From Myxococcales bacterium (GTDB lineage Bacteria; Myxococcota_A; Polyangia; Nannocystales; Nannocystaceae): DNA of 64,000 nt. Made by a program: the position numbers and the translations under genes. Location of the stretch: the NCBI GenBank assembly GCA_020633295.1, contig JACKDW010000003.1, forward strand, positions 682,001-746,000. The letters run 5' to 3'. The notes beneath the pieces are model-generated. The model was not told where the DNA came from, searched no databases, and worked only from the letters and a program-made list of their open reading frames with translations. Below, piece after piece: positions 36,846-45,867 of this stretch. Each line of letters starts with the position of its first letter. The first letter of the stretch is position 1.

Positions 36846-37428
36846 CGAGCCGTCGGCTCTCGATCACCGCGAGCGCGCGCCGCTCCTCCATCGATCCGGC
36901 CAGCGCGTAGGCTCGCCTCGCGCGCGCGACAGGAAGAGGCCTCGAGTCCATCCTGGCCCCGATCACAGGTCCCGGAGTACCGACTCGTCGTGGACCGAGC
37001 GAAGCACCGGCGAGCGCCCCGCGCCGGCGAGCGCTCGAGGGTGAGCTCGCCTCGCGTCGGGACAAACGGGTGACGTATATACACGGTTGGCCGAGGGTGC
37101 AGAACGACGCCTGCCCTGTCACCACCGCGTCGTCAGCCCGAGCGCGACGGACGGGCGCGCTCGACGTCCAGCGGCAACCGTCGCGCGCGAGGAAGACAGA
37201 CCTCGACGCACTCGCGTACGAAGCGAGCTGACAGATCGCGGACGATTGGTCGCGATCGAGTGGGTCTCGTTCGCTCGAGATCGACCGCCGCGACGTCGTC
37301 ATGCTGCGCGGGGGGCCGCCGCGACGTCGTCGCTTGTGGGCCGCGCTCCCGACCGGCGAGCCGGGCGAGCTCGCTCAAGTGCCCGTCAGGGCTAGAGGGC
37401 GCGCAGCGTGGACCGCTTGAGGCGCGCC
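36846..37428. other. Degenerate non-coding stretch
   Basis: This region continues the decayed zone between the CAP-like gene and the FG-GAP gene. Translations in all frames are Arg/Ala-rich with no domain. I see no repeats or RNA genes. It is probably debris of rearrangement. Confidence 0.4.
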
Positions 37429-39561
37429 TCATGCCGCGTCCAGAAGCGCGATAACATCGCGCGGAGCGCGAAGGTCGTGAGTTATGTCCTCCCGGACATA
37501 TGATACCGAGTTCGCGCTCGCGGAGCGGCTCCGCGCGACCGGAACAAAATTGGTGATGTGGTACGTGTGCTGGTTCCACACGGGGCGCGTGTTGACCCAG
37601 TTGTCGAGGCTGTCCTGAAGGACCTCAATGCCGGCGTCGATGCCCCACGAGACGTTGTTGTTGGCCGAGAACACGATCTCGGCCTTGAAGTCGCCGTCGA
37701 CGTCCGCGATCACCGGGTACTCGGTGCGCGTCTGCGAGGTGTTGCGATCCTGGAACAGCACCTCGGCGTCGCTCATGTTGCCGTCGCAGCCGGGGCCCGG
37801 CGGGTTGAGCTGGCAGTCGGGCTCGACGCCCGGGTAGATGCGGATCCACTTTTCGTCGTTGTAGACGACCTCGTTGCGGCCGTCGCCGTCGAAGTCGAAC
37901 ACCGAGGAGCCGGTGACGCGCGACGAGTCGTCCTCGACGGTCGCGCGCCACAGCTCCGTGAACGTCACGCCGTCGAAGGTGACGACGACGTAGCGCGAGG
38001 AGCCGGCGGTGCCGATGTCGGGGGTCCCGTCGCCGTCGAAGTCGGCGATGTTGGGGGCGCCGCCGCGGTCGCTGGAGCCGGGGATGTTGATGTTCGAGAT
38101 CTCGACGCCGGTCTGCCCGTTGAGCGCGTAGATGCGACCGCCGCGGACCAAGATGACCTCGGGCTGACCGTCGAGGTCAAAGTCGGCGACGCCGCACTTG
38201 CCGTCGCCGACGGCGGAGTGCCAGAGCGTCGCGCCGGCGAAGTCGTTGCCGGCGACGGTGCCGGTGAAGCTGTACGCGGTGCGACCGCCGATGACCTCGG
38301 GGCGCTGGTCGCCGTCGAGATCGGCGATGCACGAGATCGGGCCCTGGCCGTCCTGGCCGTAGCCCTGGTTGCCCTCGAACAGCAGGTTGCCGAGGTTGTC
38401 GTAGACCGCGGCGCCGAAGATGATCTCGGGCGGCCCCTCGCCGTCGAGGTTGGCGATGGACGCGGCGCCGCTGTTCTCGCCGTTGGAGAAGTTGGCGGAC
38501 TTCCACATCGGGGTGCCGTCGTTGTCGATGGCGATCAGGTACTTGCCCTCGCCCTGGACCACGACCTCCGGGAGGCCGTCCTCGTCGATGTCGCCGACGG
38601 CCGGGTTCGCGGTGCTGTCGGTCTCGTACTCGGCGTCGATGACCGACCAGATCTTCTCGCCGGTGTCGCCGCGGATCGCCCGGAGCACGCCGTTGGCGCT
38701 CGCGTTGCTCGAGTACGTGTTGAAGATGATGTCCGGCACGCAGTTGTCGTCGATGTCGACGACGACGGGGATCGACGAGGCGTTGGTGTGGTCGGGCGCG
38801 TCGTCGTCGGCCGGGGTGATGTGCGGCCAGGTCACCGCGCAGGCGCCGTTCTGACAGACCTCGGCGTTCTGGCAGTCGGCGTCGGCGTTGCAGCTCCGGT
38901 TCGCGCGCTCGCCCCACGTGAACAGCGGGACAGGCTCGAACACGTTCTGCGGCGGGACGTAGGTGCACGTCGGGTCGGCCTTGGCCGGCACGCACAGGCC
39001 GAGCTGGGAGTCGCAGACGAAGCCGTCGTCGCACTGCTCCGCGTCGTCCTTGGTCGCGCAGAGCATCTCGGTGCACGCGTTGCCCGGGACCACGCACGCG
39101 CCGAGGTAGCAGACCTCGCTCATGTCGCAGCAGAGCTTGTCCTCGCCGCAGGGCGGCGCGCCGCCGCAGTCGTCGGCGCACGAGTCGAGGAAGCACACCT
39201 GGTCGGCCTCGCAGCAGTCGCCGCCGCACTCGAACTGCTCGCCGGTGCACTCGACCGGGCCCGTGTCGGTGTCGGTGTCGGACACGGTGACGCCCTCGGT
39301 GGTGCTGTCGGTCGCCGTCGGGTTGGTGCTGGAGGTGCCCTCGGTGGCGGACTCGCTGCCGCCGGGCCCCATCGACGTCCCGTCGGTGGCGGACTCGCTG
39401 CCGCCTGGCCCCATGGTCGTCCCGTCCGTGGCGCTGGTCCCGGACGTGTCGCTGGTCGACTCGCCCGAGTCGGAGGTGTTCTCGTTGTCGCCGCACGCCG
39501 TGAGCGCGAGCGTGCAGCTCGCGAGCAGCGCCGAAGCGCGTGAGAGGGATCGCCAAGCCAT
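37429..39561 (-). CDS. FG-GAP (VCBS) repeat surface lipoprotein lacking its usual C-terminus
   Basis: This 710-residue lipoprotein starts at the ATG at 39561 with signal MAWRSLSRASALLASCTLALTAC. A Thr/Ser/Gly linker with two near-identical GTxMGPGGSESAT units follows, then a Cys-rich domain (FECGGDCCEADQVCFLDSCADDCGGAPPCGEDKLCC) with EGF-like or knot-like spacing. Residues from about 250 form FG-GAP/VCBS repeats with calcium-loop signatures (DIDDNCVPDI, DIDEDGLPEV, DLDGDQRPEV, DFDLDGQPEV, DFDGDGTPDI, DFDGDGRNEV, DVDGDFKAEI), a beta-propeller. It ends in NWVNTRPVWNQHTYHITN and then about 40 unrelated residues. The domain that normally follows lies detached at 34284-34780. Confidence 0.9.
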   Translation of the reverse strand: MAWRSLSRASALLASCTLALTACGDNENTSDSGESTSDTSGTSATDGTTMGPGGSESATDGTSMGPGGSESATEGTSSTNPTATDSTTEGVTVSDTDTDTGPVECTGEQFECGGDCCEADQVCFLDSCADDCGGAPPCGEDKLCCDMSEVCYLGACVVPGNACTEMLCATKDDAEQCDDGFVCDSQLGLCVPAKADPTCTYVPPQNVFEPVPLFTWGERANRSCNADADCQNAEVCQNGACAVTWPHITPADDDAPDHTNASSIPVVVDIDDNCVPDIIFNTYSSNASANGVLRAIRGDTGEKIWSVIDAEYETDSTANPAVGDIDEDGLPEVVVQGEGKYLIAIDNDGTPMWKSANFSNGENSGAASIANLDGEGPPEIIFGAAVYDNLGNLLFEGNQGYGQDGQGPISCIADLDGDQRPEVIGGRTAYSFTGTVAGNDFAGATLWHSAVGDGKCGVADFDLDGQPEVILVRGGRIYALNGQTGVEISNINIPGSSDRGGAPNIADFDGDGTPDIGTAGSSRYVVVTFDGVTFTELWRATVEDDSSRVTGSSVFDFDGDGRNEVVYNDEKWIRIYPGVEPDCQLNPPGPGCDGNMSDAEVLFQDRNTSQTRTEYPVIADVDGDFKAEIVFSANNNVSWGIDAGIEVLQDSLDNWVNTRPVWNQHTYHITNFVPVARSRSASANSVSYVREDITHDLRAPRDVIALLDAA

Positions 39562-39603
39562 CGCGGTACTCCAGTCCAAGAAGATGAATGTTTGGACAGG
39601 TAG

Positions 39604-39632
39604 ATTATACGCGGGCCGAGCGGCCGGTCCCC
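39604..39632 (-). promoter_or_regulatory. Probable -10 box of the FG-GAP gene
   Basis: A perfect TATAAT on the minus strand (complement of 39604-39609), in an otherwise GC-rich setting, lies 43 bases before the ATG at 39561. The -35 position (about 39627-39632) reads GGGGAC, a weak match. A housekeeping-type promoter with poor -35 is likely. Confidence 0.45.
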
Positions 39633-39949
39633 GCGGGCGGCGCGTCGCCGCGTCGGTCGTCGCCCCGCCGTCGCTCGCGCGCGTCGCTGCGGACGTCGAC
39701 GGACGTCGACGGACGTCCGCCGGCGCGCCGAGCTCGAGGAGCAGCCTCGAGGCGCCGACGCGAGCTCGCGTCGCGCGAGCGCACGACGGCGCGGCGCGAG
39801 GATCGAGCCCTGTGACGTCGCGCCCGATCGTGGGTCGAGACGCGGGCGCGCTCGCGGAGCTCGAGGTCGTCGCGCGCTCCGGCTCGCCGATGACGGCGTC
39901 GCGTCAGCAGTCCGCTCGGCGCGTCGTCAGACGCGGCCGCGCCCTCGGC
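39633..39949. other. Intergenic region with GACGGACGTC repeats
   Basis: About 320 bases without a gene. Near 39690-39718 the palindromic decamer GGACGTCGAC recurs three times (GACGGACGTCGACGGACGTC pattern). No RNA gene or other feature was seen. Confidence 0.4.
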
Positions 39950-40741
39950 TCAGCTCGCTAGAGCTTGCCATAGAGCCAGGTTTGCGCCGAGCGGGTCGGA
40001 GATGACCGCGAACCACCCCATGCCGGGCAGCTCGGTGACGTCGCGGCGCGTGCTCGCGCCCAGCGCGCGCGCGCGTCGCTCGTGCGCGCGGATGTCGGAG
40101 ACCGCGACGTAGGGGAGCCAGCTCGAGGAGGCGTCCGCGTCCACGGGGATCTGCAGCGCGCCGCCGACGGGCGCGCCCGCGACCGCGAAGATCAGCGAGG
40201 GCAGCCCGTCGGGCTGCGGGAAGTCGTCGACGCGCCACCCGAGCACCTCGTTGTAGAAGACGCGCGCGCGCGCGACGTCGCGGGTGAGCAGCTGCGCCCA
40301 GCAGAACGCGCCGTGGGGCGCCGGGGTCGCGCCGCGCCGCGCCGCGTCGGCGGTGCGCACCGCGACGATCGCGTCTGTTGGATCGGCCAGGTGGATGTCG
40401 TCGTCGGGGTCAATCGCGAGCTCGCGCCCGCCGAGCTTGCGCGCGAGCGCGGCGGTGGCGGTGGCGTCGCGGACCCCGACGTGCGGGATCCAGCGATCGG
40501 TGCGCGCCGGGTCCGAGGGCGGGCGGATCAGGCCGATCGGCGTCGGGTCGCTCGCGCCCGCCGGCGTGATCGCGTAGGCGGTCTCGCGCGGCTCGGCCGT
40601 GGGAGCACGCGCGTCGCGGCTCGGGGTCGGCGTGAGCTGCCAGGAGAACAGCGCCTGATAGAACGCGCGGGCGCGGGGCGGATCCGAGCTCCGCAGCTCG
40701 TGGTGGGTGAAGCGTCCGTAGGTCTCGTGGGCGTCGTCCAT
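39950..40741 (-). CDS. VOC (glyoxalase/dioxygenase superfamily) protein, two domains
   Basis: This 263-residue cytoplasmic protein has two VOC modules, about residues 9-125 (GRFTHHELRSSDPPRARAFYQALFSWQLTPTP) and 140-260 (HGAFCWAQLLTRDVARARVFYNEVLGWRVDDFP ... GMGWFAVISDPLGANLALWQ). The pattern resembles the CFP-30/antigen-like tandem glyoxalase family common in actinobacteria and myxobacteria. Metal ligands His and Glu are partly present. Its substrate is unknown; possible roles are binding or modifying small reactive compounds. The gene stands alone. Confidence 0.85.
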   Translation of the reverse strand: MDDAHETYGRFTHHELRSSDPPRARAFYQALFSWQLTPTPSRDARAPTAEPRETAYAITPAGASDPTPIGLIRPPSDPARTDRWIPHVGVRDATATAALARKLGGRELAIDPDDDIHLADPTDAIVAVRTADAARRGATPAPHGAFCWAQLLTRDVARARVFYNEVLGWRVDDFPQPDGLPSLIFAVAGAPVGGALQIPVDADASSSWLPYVAVSDIRAHERRARALGASTRRDVTELPGMGWFAVISDPLGANLALWQALAS

Positions 40742-40876
40742 CGTGCGCTCCCCCGGCCGCGCGGGCCAAGGCGCGCTCAGCTTGCCACGATCACGCCGCG
40801 TCGAACAACGTCACGCGCCCGCGACGCGCGCGGGGCGTGCACCACGAGCGCGTCGTCGGCGAGCGCGACGGACTCG

Positions 40877-42307
40877 CTACTTGTTGCAGTTGATCGGATC
40901 GAGCATGCAGTCGACAGAGACGGGGCCGGTGGGCGCGGGCGCGGGCGCCGGGTTCGAGGGCTCCTCGGGCGGAGCTTCCTTCGCGTCGTCCGCCGGCGGC
41001 GACTCGGGGTCCGCCTCGTCTTGCTGCTGCTGCTTCTTCTTCTTCTTCTTCTCTTGCTTCGGCTCGCTCTGCTGCTTCTGCTTCTTCGCCTGCTTCTTCG
41101 CCTGCTTCTTCGCCTGCTTCTTCGCCTGCGCCGCGTCGTCCTCGGCAGCGGCCGCGTCGGGCTTGATGTCGTCAGTCGGGGGCGCGGCGCCGTCGGTCGG
41201 CGCGTCCGCGGCGGCGTCGACCGGCGGAGCGTCGCCGTCAACGGGCGCTGGCGGAGCTCCGGGCGGGGCTGCGTCGGTCGGCGGCGCCGGCTCGAGCGCT
41301 GGCGAGACGCCGCCTTGCTCGGCGCCCGCGCCCTCGCTCGCGGTCGGTACGCTGGCGCCGAGCGCCGCGTTGAGCGCGTCATCCGAGGCGGCCGGCGCGG
41401 CCCACGGATCGACGACCTCGGCGCCCGGGTCCTCGGCGGGCGCCAAGGGGTCATCGGTCTTTGTAGGCAGGTTCGCGCCCACGGCGGGGGCGAGTGAGGC
41501 GGCGCTCGTCGGCTCCGCGCGCGCGACCGAGGCCGACGGCGTCTCGCCGATCGGCGCGCGATAGACGGTCACGGGCGACGTCGGCGTCTTGTTGTAGCTC
41601 TGATAGGCGTAGCCGCCGATCACGATCACGCCGATCGCGAGGATGCTGGTGAGGAGGTAGAGCGGGCCGTTGCTCGGCGGGGCCTCCTCGACGCGCTCGG
41701 CCGGCACGACCTGCTCGGCCTCGGTGGGCTCGGGCTTGGGCTCCACGATCGTGAGCGCGACCTGGGAGAGGCCGAGGAAGCCGACGCCGCCGAACGAGGG
41801 CAGCGCGCTCTCGTCGACGGGGGGGCGCACCGGCGTCTTGTCGTGGGCGCGGATCATCTCCTCCATCGCGCGGATGTCGATGAGCCCGGAGGTGCTCTCG
41901 AAGGCCGAGGGGTCCGGCGGCGGCGGGAGGTCCTCGTCCTCGTCCTCGCGCTCGTCCGCCGTGAGCCCGAGGCCTCGCAGCGTCGAGGACGGGCGCGGAG
42001 AGTCGCTCGCGCTGCGGCGCCTGCTCGAGCTGCGGCGCTTGCCTGAGCTCCTGCTGCTGCTGCCGCGTTTGCGTTCAAACGAGAGCTCCGAGAGCATGCT
42101 CGAGGAGGGGGGCCGCGAGATGGTCGGGGGCGGGGCGACGCGGGCGCCCGACTGGCTCGCGCTGGCGTCCTCCTCGGCCGCGCGCGCTCGCTCGATCTCG
42201 TCCGGCAGCGACTCGAGGCGCTCGAGCGAGAAGAGCCCCTTGCCCTGCGAATTATCGTCGTTGTGCGGGGTCACGGCGTCGCCGCGCTCCGCGTCGTTCG
42301 TACCCAT
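40877..42307 (-). CDS. Single-pass membrane protein with Lys/Gln-rich repeats
   Basis: This 476-residue protein starts best at the ATG at 42307, which has GGAGG upstream. The longer start at 42373 adds 22 codons with AT-rich third positions unlike the rest. The N-terminal 210 residues are Ser/Arg/Glu/Asp-rich and look disordered. One helix (GPLYLLTSILAIGVIVIGGYAYQ, about 213-235) follows. The C-terminal side is Pro/Ala/Asp-rich with four KKQA units, then KKKKKK and QQQQ runs, and ends CMLDPINCNK with a possible disulfide pair. It resembles periplasm-spanning linker proteins with an N-terminal cytoplasmic regulatory part. No family was recognised. Confidence 0.75.
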   Translation of the reverse strand: MGTNDAERGDAVTPHNDDNSQGKGLFSLERLESLPDEIERARAAEEDASASQSGARVAPPPTISRPPSSSMLSELSFERKRGSSSRSSGKRRSSSRRRSASDSPRPSSTLRGLGLTADEREDEDEDLPPPPDPSAFESTSGLIDIRAMEEMIRAHDKTPVRPPVDESALPSFGGVGFLGLSQVALTIVEPKPEPTEAEQVVPAERVEEAPPSNGPLYLLTSILAIGVIVIGGYAYQSYNKTPTSPVTVYRAPIGETPSASVARAEPTSAASLAPAVGANLPTKTDDPLAPAEDPGAEVVDPWAAPAASDDALNAALGASVPTASEGAGAEQGGVSPALEPAPPTDAAPPGAPPAPVDGDAPPVDAAADAPTDGAAPPTDDIKPDAAAAEDDAAQAKKQAKKQAKKQAKKQKQQSEPKQEKKKKKKQQQQDEADPESPPADDAKEAPPEEPSNPAPAPAPTGPVSVDCMLDPINCNK

Positions 42308-42829
42308 CAGCTCAGCTTCCTCCGGTCTCGAGGAGCCACGAGTATTGACCACATCGCCCTCGTTGTGTGACATGATTGAAGGGCCATATTGAGCGCGTGC
42401 CGGCGCGCGCCGCAGCGCTTGCGTACGGGCTCGCGGCCCGATCGAGCGGAACCGCCAGCGCGCGCGAATCGACGTCGACGCGATCGCTTCAACGACGCTC
42501 GCGCGCGAATGGTGTGGTGTCCCTGAGGTCAGGTTCGCACGACGCCGCGCGCGCCCCAGGTGGTCGTCGATCAACCGGCCGGCGAACCGGTCGGTGAAGG
42601 ATCCACGTCGTCATCCCGTTCTTTTTTATGTGGGAGGACTCACGCGTTCCGTCGCGCGCTGGCGCCGTGAGCGCGATGTCCGAATCGTGTCAGCGACAGA
42701 TGGGACGAACGCGAGCCCATTCGCGGAATTGCCCGAGAACTCGCGGACGTGCGCTGCGCGCCGCAGCTCGTGTCGACGTGGATCCGCCGTCAACGGCGCA
42801 GGAGGGATTCTGCTAATTAGCGAAATGAC
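42308..42829. other. Divergent intergenic region
   Basis: This 522-base gap between divergent genes shows no plausible gene. AT-rich patches at 42345-42395 and 42612-42640 probably carry promoters. The first includes TTGAAGGGCCATATTGAGCG on the plus strand near 42376. A perfect palindrome GCTAATTAGC at 42812-42821 lies 8 bases before the ATG of the metalloprotease. It covers the place of a ribosome-binding site and could be an operator or an RNA hairpin controlling its translation. Confidence 0.4.
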
Positions 42830-44326
42830 ATGAAAAGCACGTTCGTCGTTGTCCTGGGGTCGTTGCTCGCGCTGCCGCTGAGCGCAAATGCTGCCGGCGA
42901 GTCGGCGCAGCTGTTTGGCCGTCCGGTCACGACGGTCGCTCCCCTGACCGCGGCCGAGGAGGCGCAGCGACGCGCGGACTTCGAGGCCATGCTCGAGCGC
43001 AACGACTGGGTGATGGTCGGCGATCAGGTGCTGCCGCGCGAGTCCGTCTACGGCCTCGCGGGGGCGCAGGAGCCGAGCGACGCGCCGGCGGCGTGGGACG
43101 AGGCGCCGCACCGCGCGACGATCTTCCTCAACTTTAATGGCGCGTCGCTGAGCTCGGGCAACAACGCGGCGCTCAACAAGTCGCCGTGCGTGGACGCGCC
43201 GATCGACTACCCCGGCTTCACCGGCACCGAGCAGCAGGCGCTCGCGCTGATCAACGTGTTCGAGACGAAGATGGAGCCCTACGGCGTGCGCCTCGCCTAC
43301 GAGAAGCGCCCGCCGGCGCACCTGCCCTACGCGATGGTCATGATGGGCGGGACGCCGCAGCTGCTCGGCATGCAGCAGGGCGTGCTCGGGGTCTCGTGCA
43401 GCAACGACTGCGGGGACCAGTACTGGCGCGACCTGACCTTCGCGTTCACCGGCGCGCTCAACGGCAACAACACCGAGACGCTCGGCAACATCGCGCTGCA
43501 CGAGGCGGCCCACGCCTTCGGGCTCGCGCACATCGCCGGCCCCGAGCACATGATGTACCCCTTCGCCAACCCGGGGAACAAGGAGTGGGCGAGCGGCTGC
43601 ACCGCCTACGACGACTCGACCGGCGGGATCAACTGCAACTACACCCACGAGCAATTCTGCGGCGACGGGGCGGAGCAGCAGAACTCGGTCGCGGAGCTGA
43701 TGGCGTACTTCGGGACCAACAGCGTCGACACCGTGCCGCCGACGGTGAACATCCTCGAGCCGGCCGACGGCCTCGAGCTGAGCGCCGGCAGCAGCGTGCA
43801 GGTCAAGGTCGACGTCTCGGACGACCACGAGGGCTTCGGCTGGAAGCTCGTGCTGCCGAACCACGACATCGAGCTCGTCGCCTACGACTTCGAGACGACC
43901 TGGGATCTCAACAAGCTGCCCGCGGGTGAGTACATCATCCGCGTCGAGGCGATCGATCACGAGCGCAACGAGAGCTTCGACGAGGTGACGATCTACGTCG
44001 GCGAGGACGCCCCCGCGACGACCGGGGACGACTCGGGGACGACCGGCGATGACTCGGGGACGACCGGCGACGACTCGAGCGCGACCACGGGCCCGGACGA
44101 GCCGACGACGGCGGGGCCCGGCGACGACGACGACGACGACGACGATGACAGCGGCGTCGGGACCGACGCGGGCACGGAGTCGGGCGACGCGGCCTGTCTC
44201 GAGGGCGACGAGTGCGACAAGGGCTGCGGCTGCAGCTCGCCGGGGCGCGGGGAGTGGCCGTCCGGGGCGTGGGCGCTCGCGCTGCTCATCCTCGCGGCGC
44301 GGCCGCGTCGACGCGCGCGCGCCTAG
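42830..44326 (+). CDS. Secreted metzincin-type zinc protease with MYXO-CTERM tail
   Basis: This 498-residue protein has a signal peptide (MKSTFVVVLGSLLALPLSANA) and a zinc motif HEAAHAFGLAH (residues 224-234), with a Met-turn candidate HMMYPF shortly after, as in metzincins. After an Ig/Big-like domain (PPTVNILEPADGLELSAGSSVQVKVDVSD) there is a Thr/Gly/Asp linker with three TTGDDSG units and a run of nine or ten Asp. The end is GCGCSSPGRGEW, a hydrophobic helix (AWALALLILAA) and RPRRRARA. This is a MYXO-CTERM sorting signal, so it is probably processed at the Cys and kept on the cell surface. Confidence 0.93.
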   Translation: MKSTFVVVLGSLLALPLSANAAGESAQLFGRPVTTVAPLTAAEEAQRRADFEAMLERNDWVMVGDQVLPRESVYGLAGAQEPSDAPAAWDEAPHRATIFLNFNGASLSSGNNAALNKSPCVDAPIDYPGFTGTEQQALALINVFETKMEPYGVRLAYEKRPPAHLPYAMVMMGGTPQLLGMQQGVLGVSCSNDCGDQYWRDLTFAFTGALNGNNTETLGNIALHEAAHAFGLAHIAGPEHMMYPFANPGNKEWASGCTAYDDSTGGINCNYTHEQFCGDGAEQQNSVAELMAYFGTNSVDTVPPTVNILEPADGLELSAGSSVQVKVDVSDDHEGFGWKLVLPNHDIELVAYDFETTWDLNKLPAGEYIIRVEAIDHERNESFDEVTIYVGEDAPATTGDDSGTTGDDSGTTGDDSSATTGPDEPTTAGPGDDDDDDDDDSGVGTDAGTESGDAACLEGDECDKGCGCSSPGRGEWPSGAWALALLILAARPRRRARA

Positions 44327-44362
44327 CACGAGCGCGAGGGACTAGCGCGCTCGACGGGCGCC

Positions 44363-45745
44363 TCAGCGCGCGGGGAATTCGAAGCCCGCGCGGCAGTGGC
44401 CGCTCGTCTCGAGCGGCGCGTCGGGGGGCAGGAGGTTGTAGCGCCCGTACATCTCGACGAGCAGCGCGCGGCTGTCGTCGGCGCCGTCGCCCCGATCGAT
44501 CGCCTCGGTGCGGAAGTCGTCGCCGTCCTGACGCACGTGGATCGGCACGTAGCGCACGCCGTTGACGCGCGCGCGCCCGTCGGGCGCCTTGGTGACGCCG
44601 ACGTAGAGGATGACGCTCGAGCGGCGCGGGAGGTCGGTCTGGTGGCTGGCGAAGTTGCCGAGCGAGTAGTGAATGAACACCTCGCGCCCGTCCTCGGTCG
44701 CGTACTTCTCCCACGGCTGAGTGACGTGCGGGTGGCTGCCGATGATCGCGGTCGCGCCGGCCTCGGCGAGGCGATGCGCGAGCTCCTGCTGCTGCTTGCG
44801 CGGCGCGGTCTGGTACTCGTGGCCCCAGTGGGGCGTGACGATGATCCCGTCGATGTCGTCCTCCCGCGCGAGCCGCTTGACGAGCTTGACGACCTGGTCG
44901 CTGTTGCGGGTGCAGTAGAGCACCTGGTCCTCGTCGTCGGGGATCTGGTTGGTGTTCTTGGCGCACGCGAGCCACGCGAGGCGCACGCCGCGGGTCTCGG
45001 TCATGACGTGCCAGGGGAGGCGCGCGCTCGCGCTTTGGCGCCGCGTGCCGGTGTGCAGGAGCGAGGCGGCGTCGAGCGCCTCGAGCGTCTTGTCGACGCC
45101 GATCGCGTGGCGATCGAGCGAGTGGTTGTTGGCGGTCGACACGACGTCGACGCCCGACTTGACGAGGCTCTCCGCGAGGCTCGGGTGGAAGTTGAAGCGC
45201 GGGTAGGCGCTGTAGACGACGTTGTCGTAGACGAGCCCCGGATCCCTGATCTGCTTGCCCGAGCGCGTCACGCCGGCGGCCATCGGGCCCTCGAGGTTGG
45301 CGTAGGTGACGTCGGCGGCCGAGAGCAGGTCGACGACGCCGCCCCAGAGCGCGAGGTGACGCTCGGGCGCGGCGTAGGCCTGGACCTGGAGCTCCTCGTG
45401 CAGCAGCACGTCGCCGACCGCGGCGATCGTGACGCGCTCGCCGGGATCGCAGGCGCCCGCGAAGTGGAGGTAGCCCTCGGGGAGCTCCTCGGGCCGAAGC
45501 GGCGTCGGCTCGGGTTCGGGCTCGGGCGCGGGCGGGTCGGGCTCCGGGGCCGGGCTCGGCGTGCTCACGACGCGCGACTCGAGCTCCGCGATGCGCTCCG
45601 AGGGAGCGTCGGTCTGGCCGTTGCCGTCTGCGGACGAGGCGTGGCCGTTACAGGCGAGCAGCCCGAGCCCAAGCCCTGGTCCCAGGAGCCAGGTCCGCAG
45701 ATGTGCGCGAGGCGCGGGCGGCGAGCGATGATCGTTCGGGCGCAC
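44363..45745 (-). CDS. CapA-like (poly-gamma-glutamate type) metallophosphoesterase lipoprotein
   Basis: This 460-residue lipoprotein starts at the GTG at 45745, which gives the signal RTWLLGPGLGLGLLAC. A Pro/Glu linker (PAPEPDPPAPEPEPEP) follows. The PGA_cap fold is clear: VTIAAVGDVLLHEEL (metal), ADVTYANLEGPM, VDVVSTANNHSLDRHAIGV, DGIIVTPHWGHEYQ, ATAIIGSHPHVTQPWEKY and VFIHYSLGNFASHQ. CapA/PgsA proteins act in poly-gamma-glutamate export or in hydrolysis of cell-surface phosphoesters. No capBC genes are here, so a lone surface hydrolase is more likely. Confidence 0.93.
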   Translation of the reverse strand: MRPNDHRSPPAPRAHLRTWLLGPGLGLGLLACNGHASSADGNGQTDAPSERIAELESRVVSTPSPAPEPDPPAPEPEPEPTPLRPEELPEGYLHFAGACDPGERVTIAAVGDVLLHEELQVQAYAAPERHLALWGGVVDLLSAADVTYANLEGPMAAGVTRSGKQIRDPGLVYDNVVYSAYPRFNFHPSLAESLVKSGVDVVSTANNHSLDRHAIGVDKTLEALDAASLLHTGTRRQSASARLPWHVMTETRGVRLAWLACAKNTNQIPDDEDQVLYCTRNSDQVVKLVKRLAREDDIDGIIVTPHWGHEYQTAPRKQQQELAHRLAEAGATAIIGSHPHVTQPWEKYATEDGREVFIHYSLGNFASHQTDLPRRSSVILYVGVTKAPDGRARVNGVRYVPIHVRQDGDDFRTEAIDRGDGADDSRALLVEMYGRYNLLPPDAPLETSGHCRAGFEFPAR

Positions 45746-45867
45746 GGCGAGCCGCGATCGTACACACAGGGTCGCGCGCGCGTCGATTTTCCGGTCGGCG
45801 CGGAGCTGCGCGGCGCGGACTCGCGTGGGAGGTCGGGGGGGAAGTCGTGACATAGTGAGCCCCGGCG

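Noticed and set aside
35069..37084. 671-codon minus-strand open frame spanning the CAP-like gene
   Set aside because: It runs opposite a lipoprotein with a clear signal peptide and conserved Cys blocks. Its own translation is Arg/Val-rich without domains, apart from the short kinase remnant, which lies in other frames.
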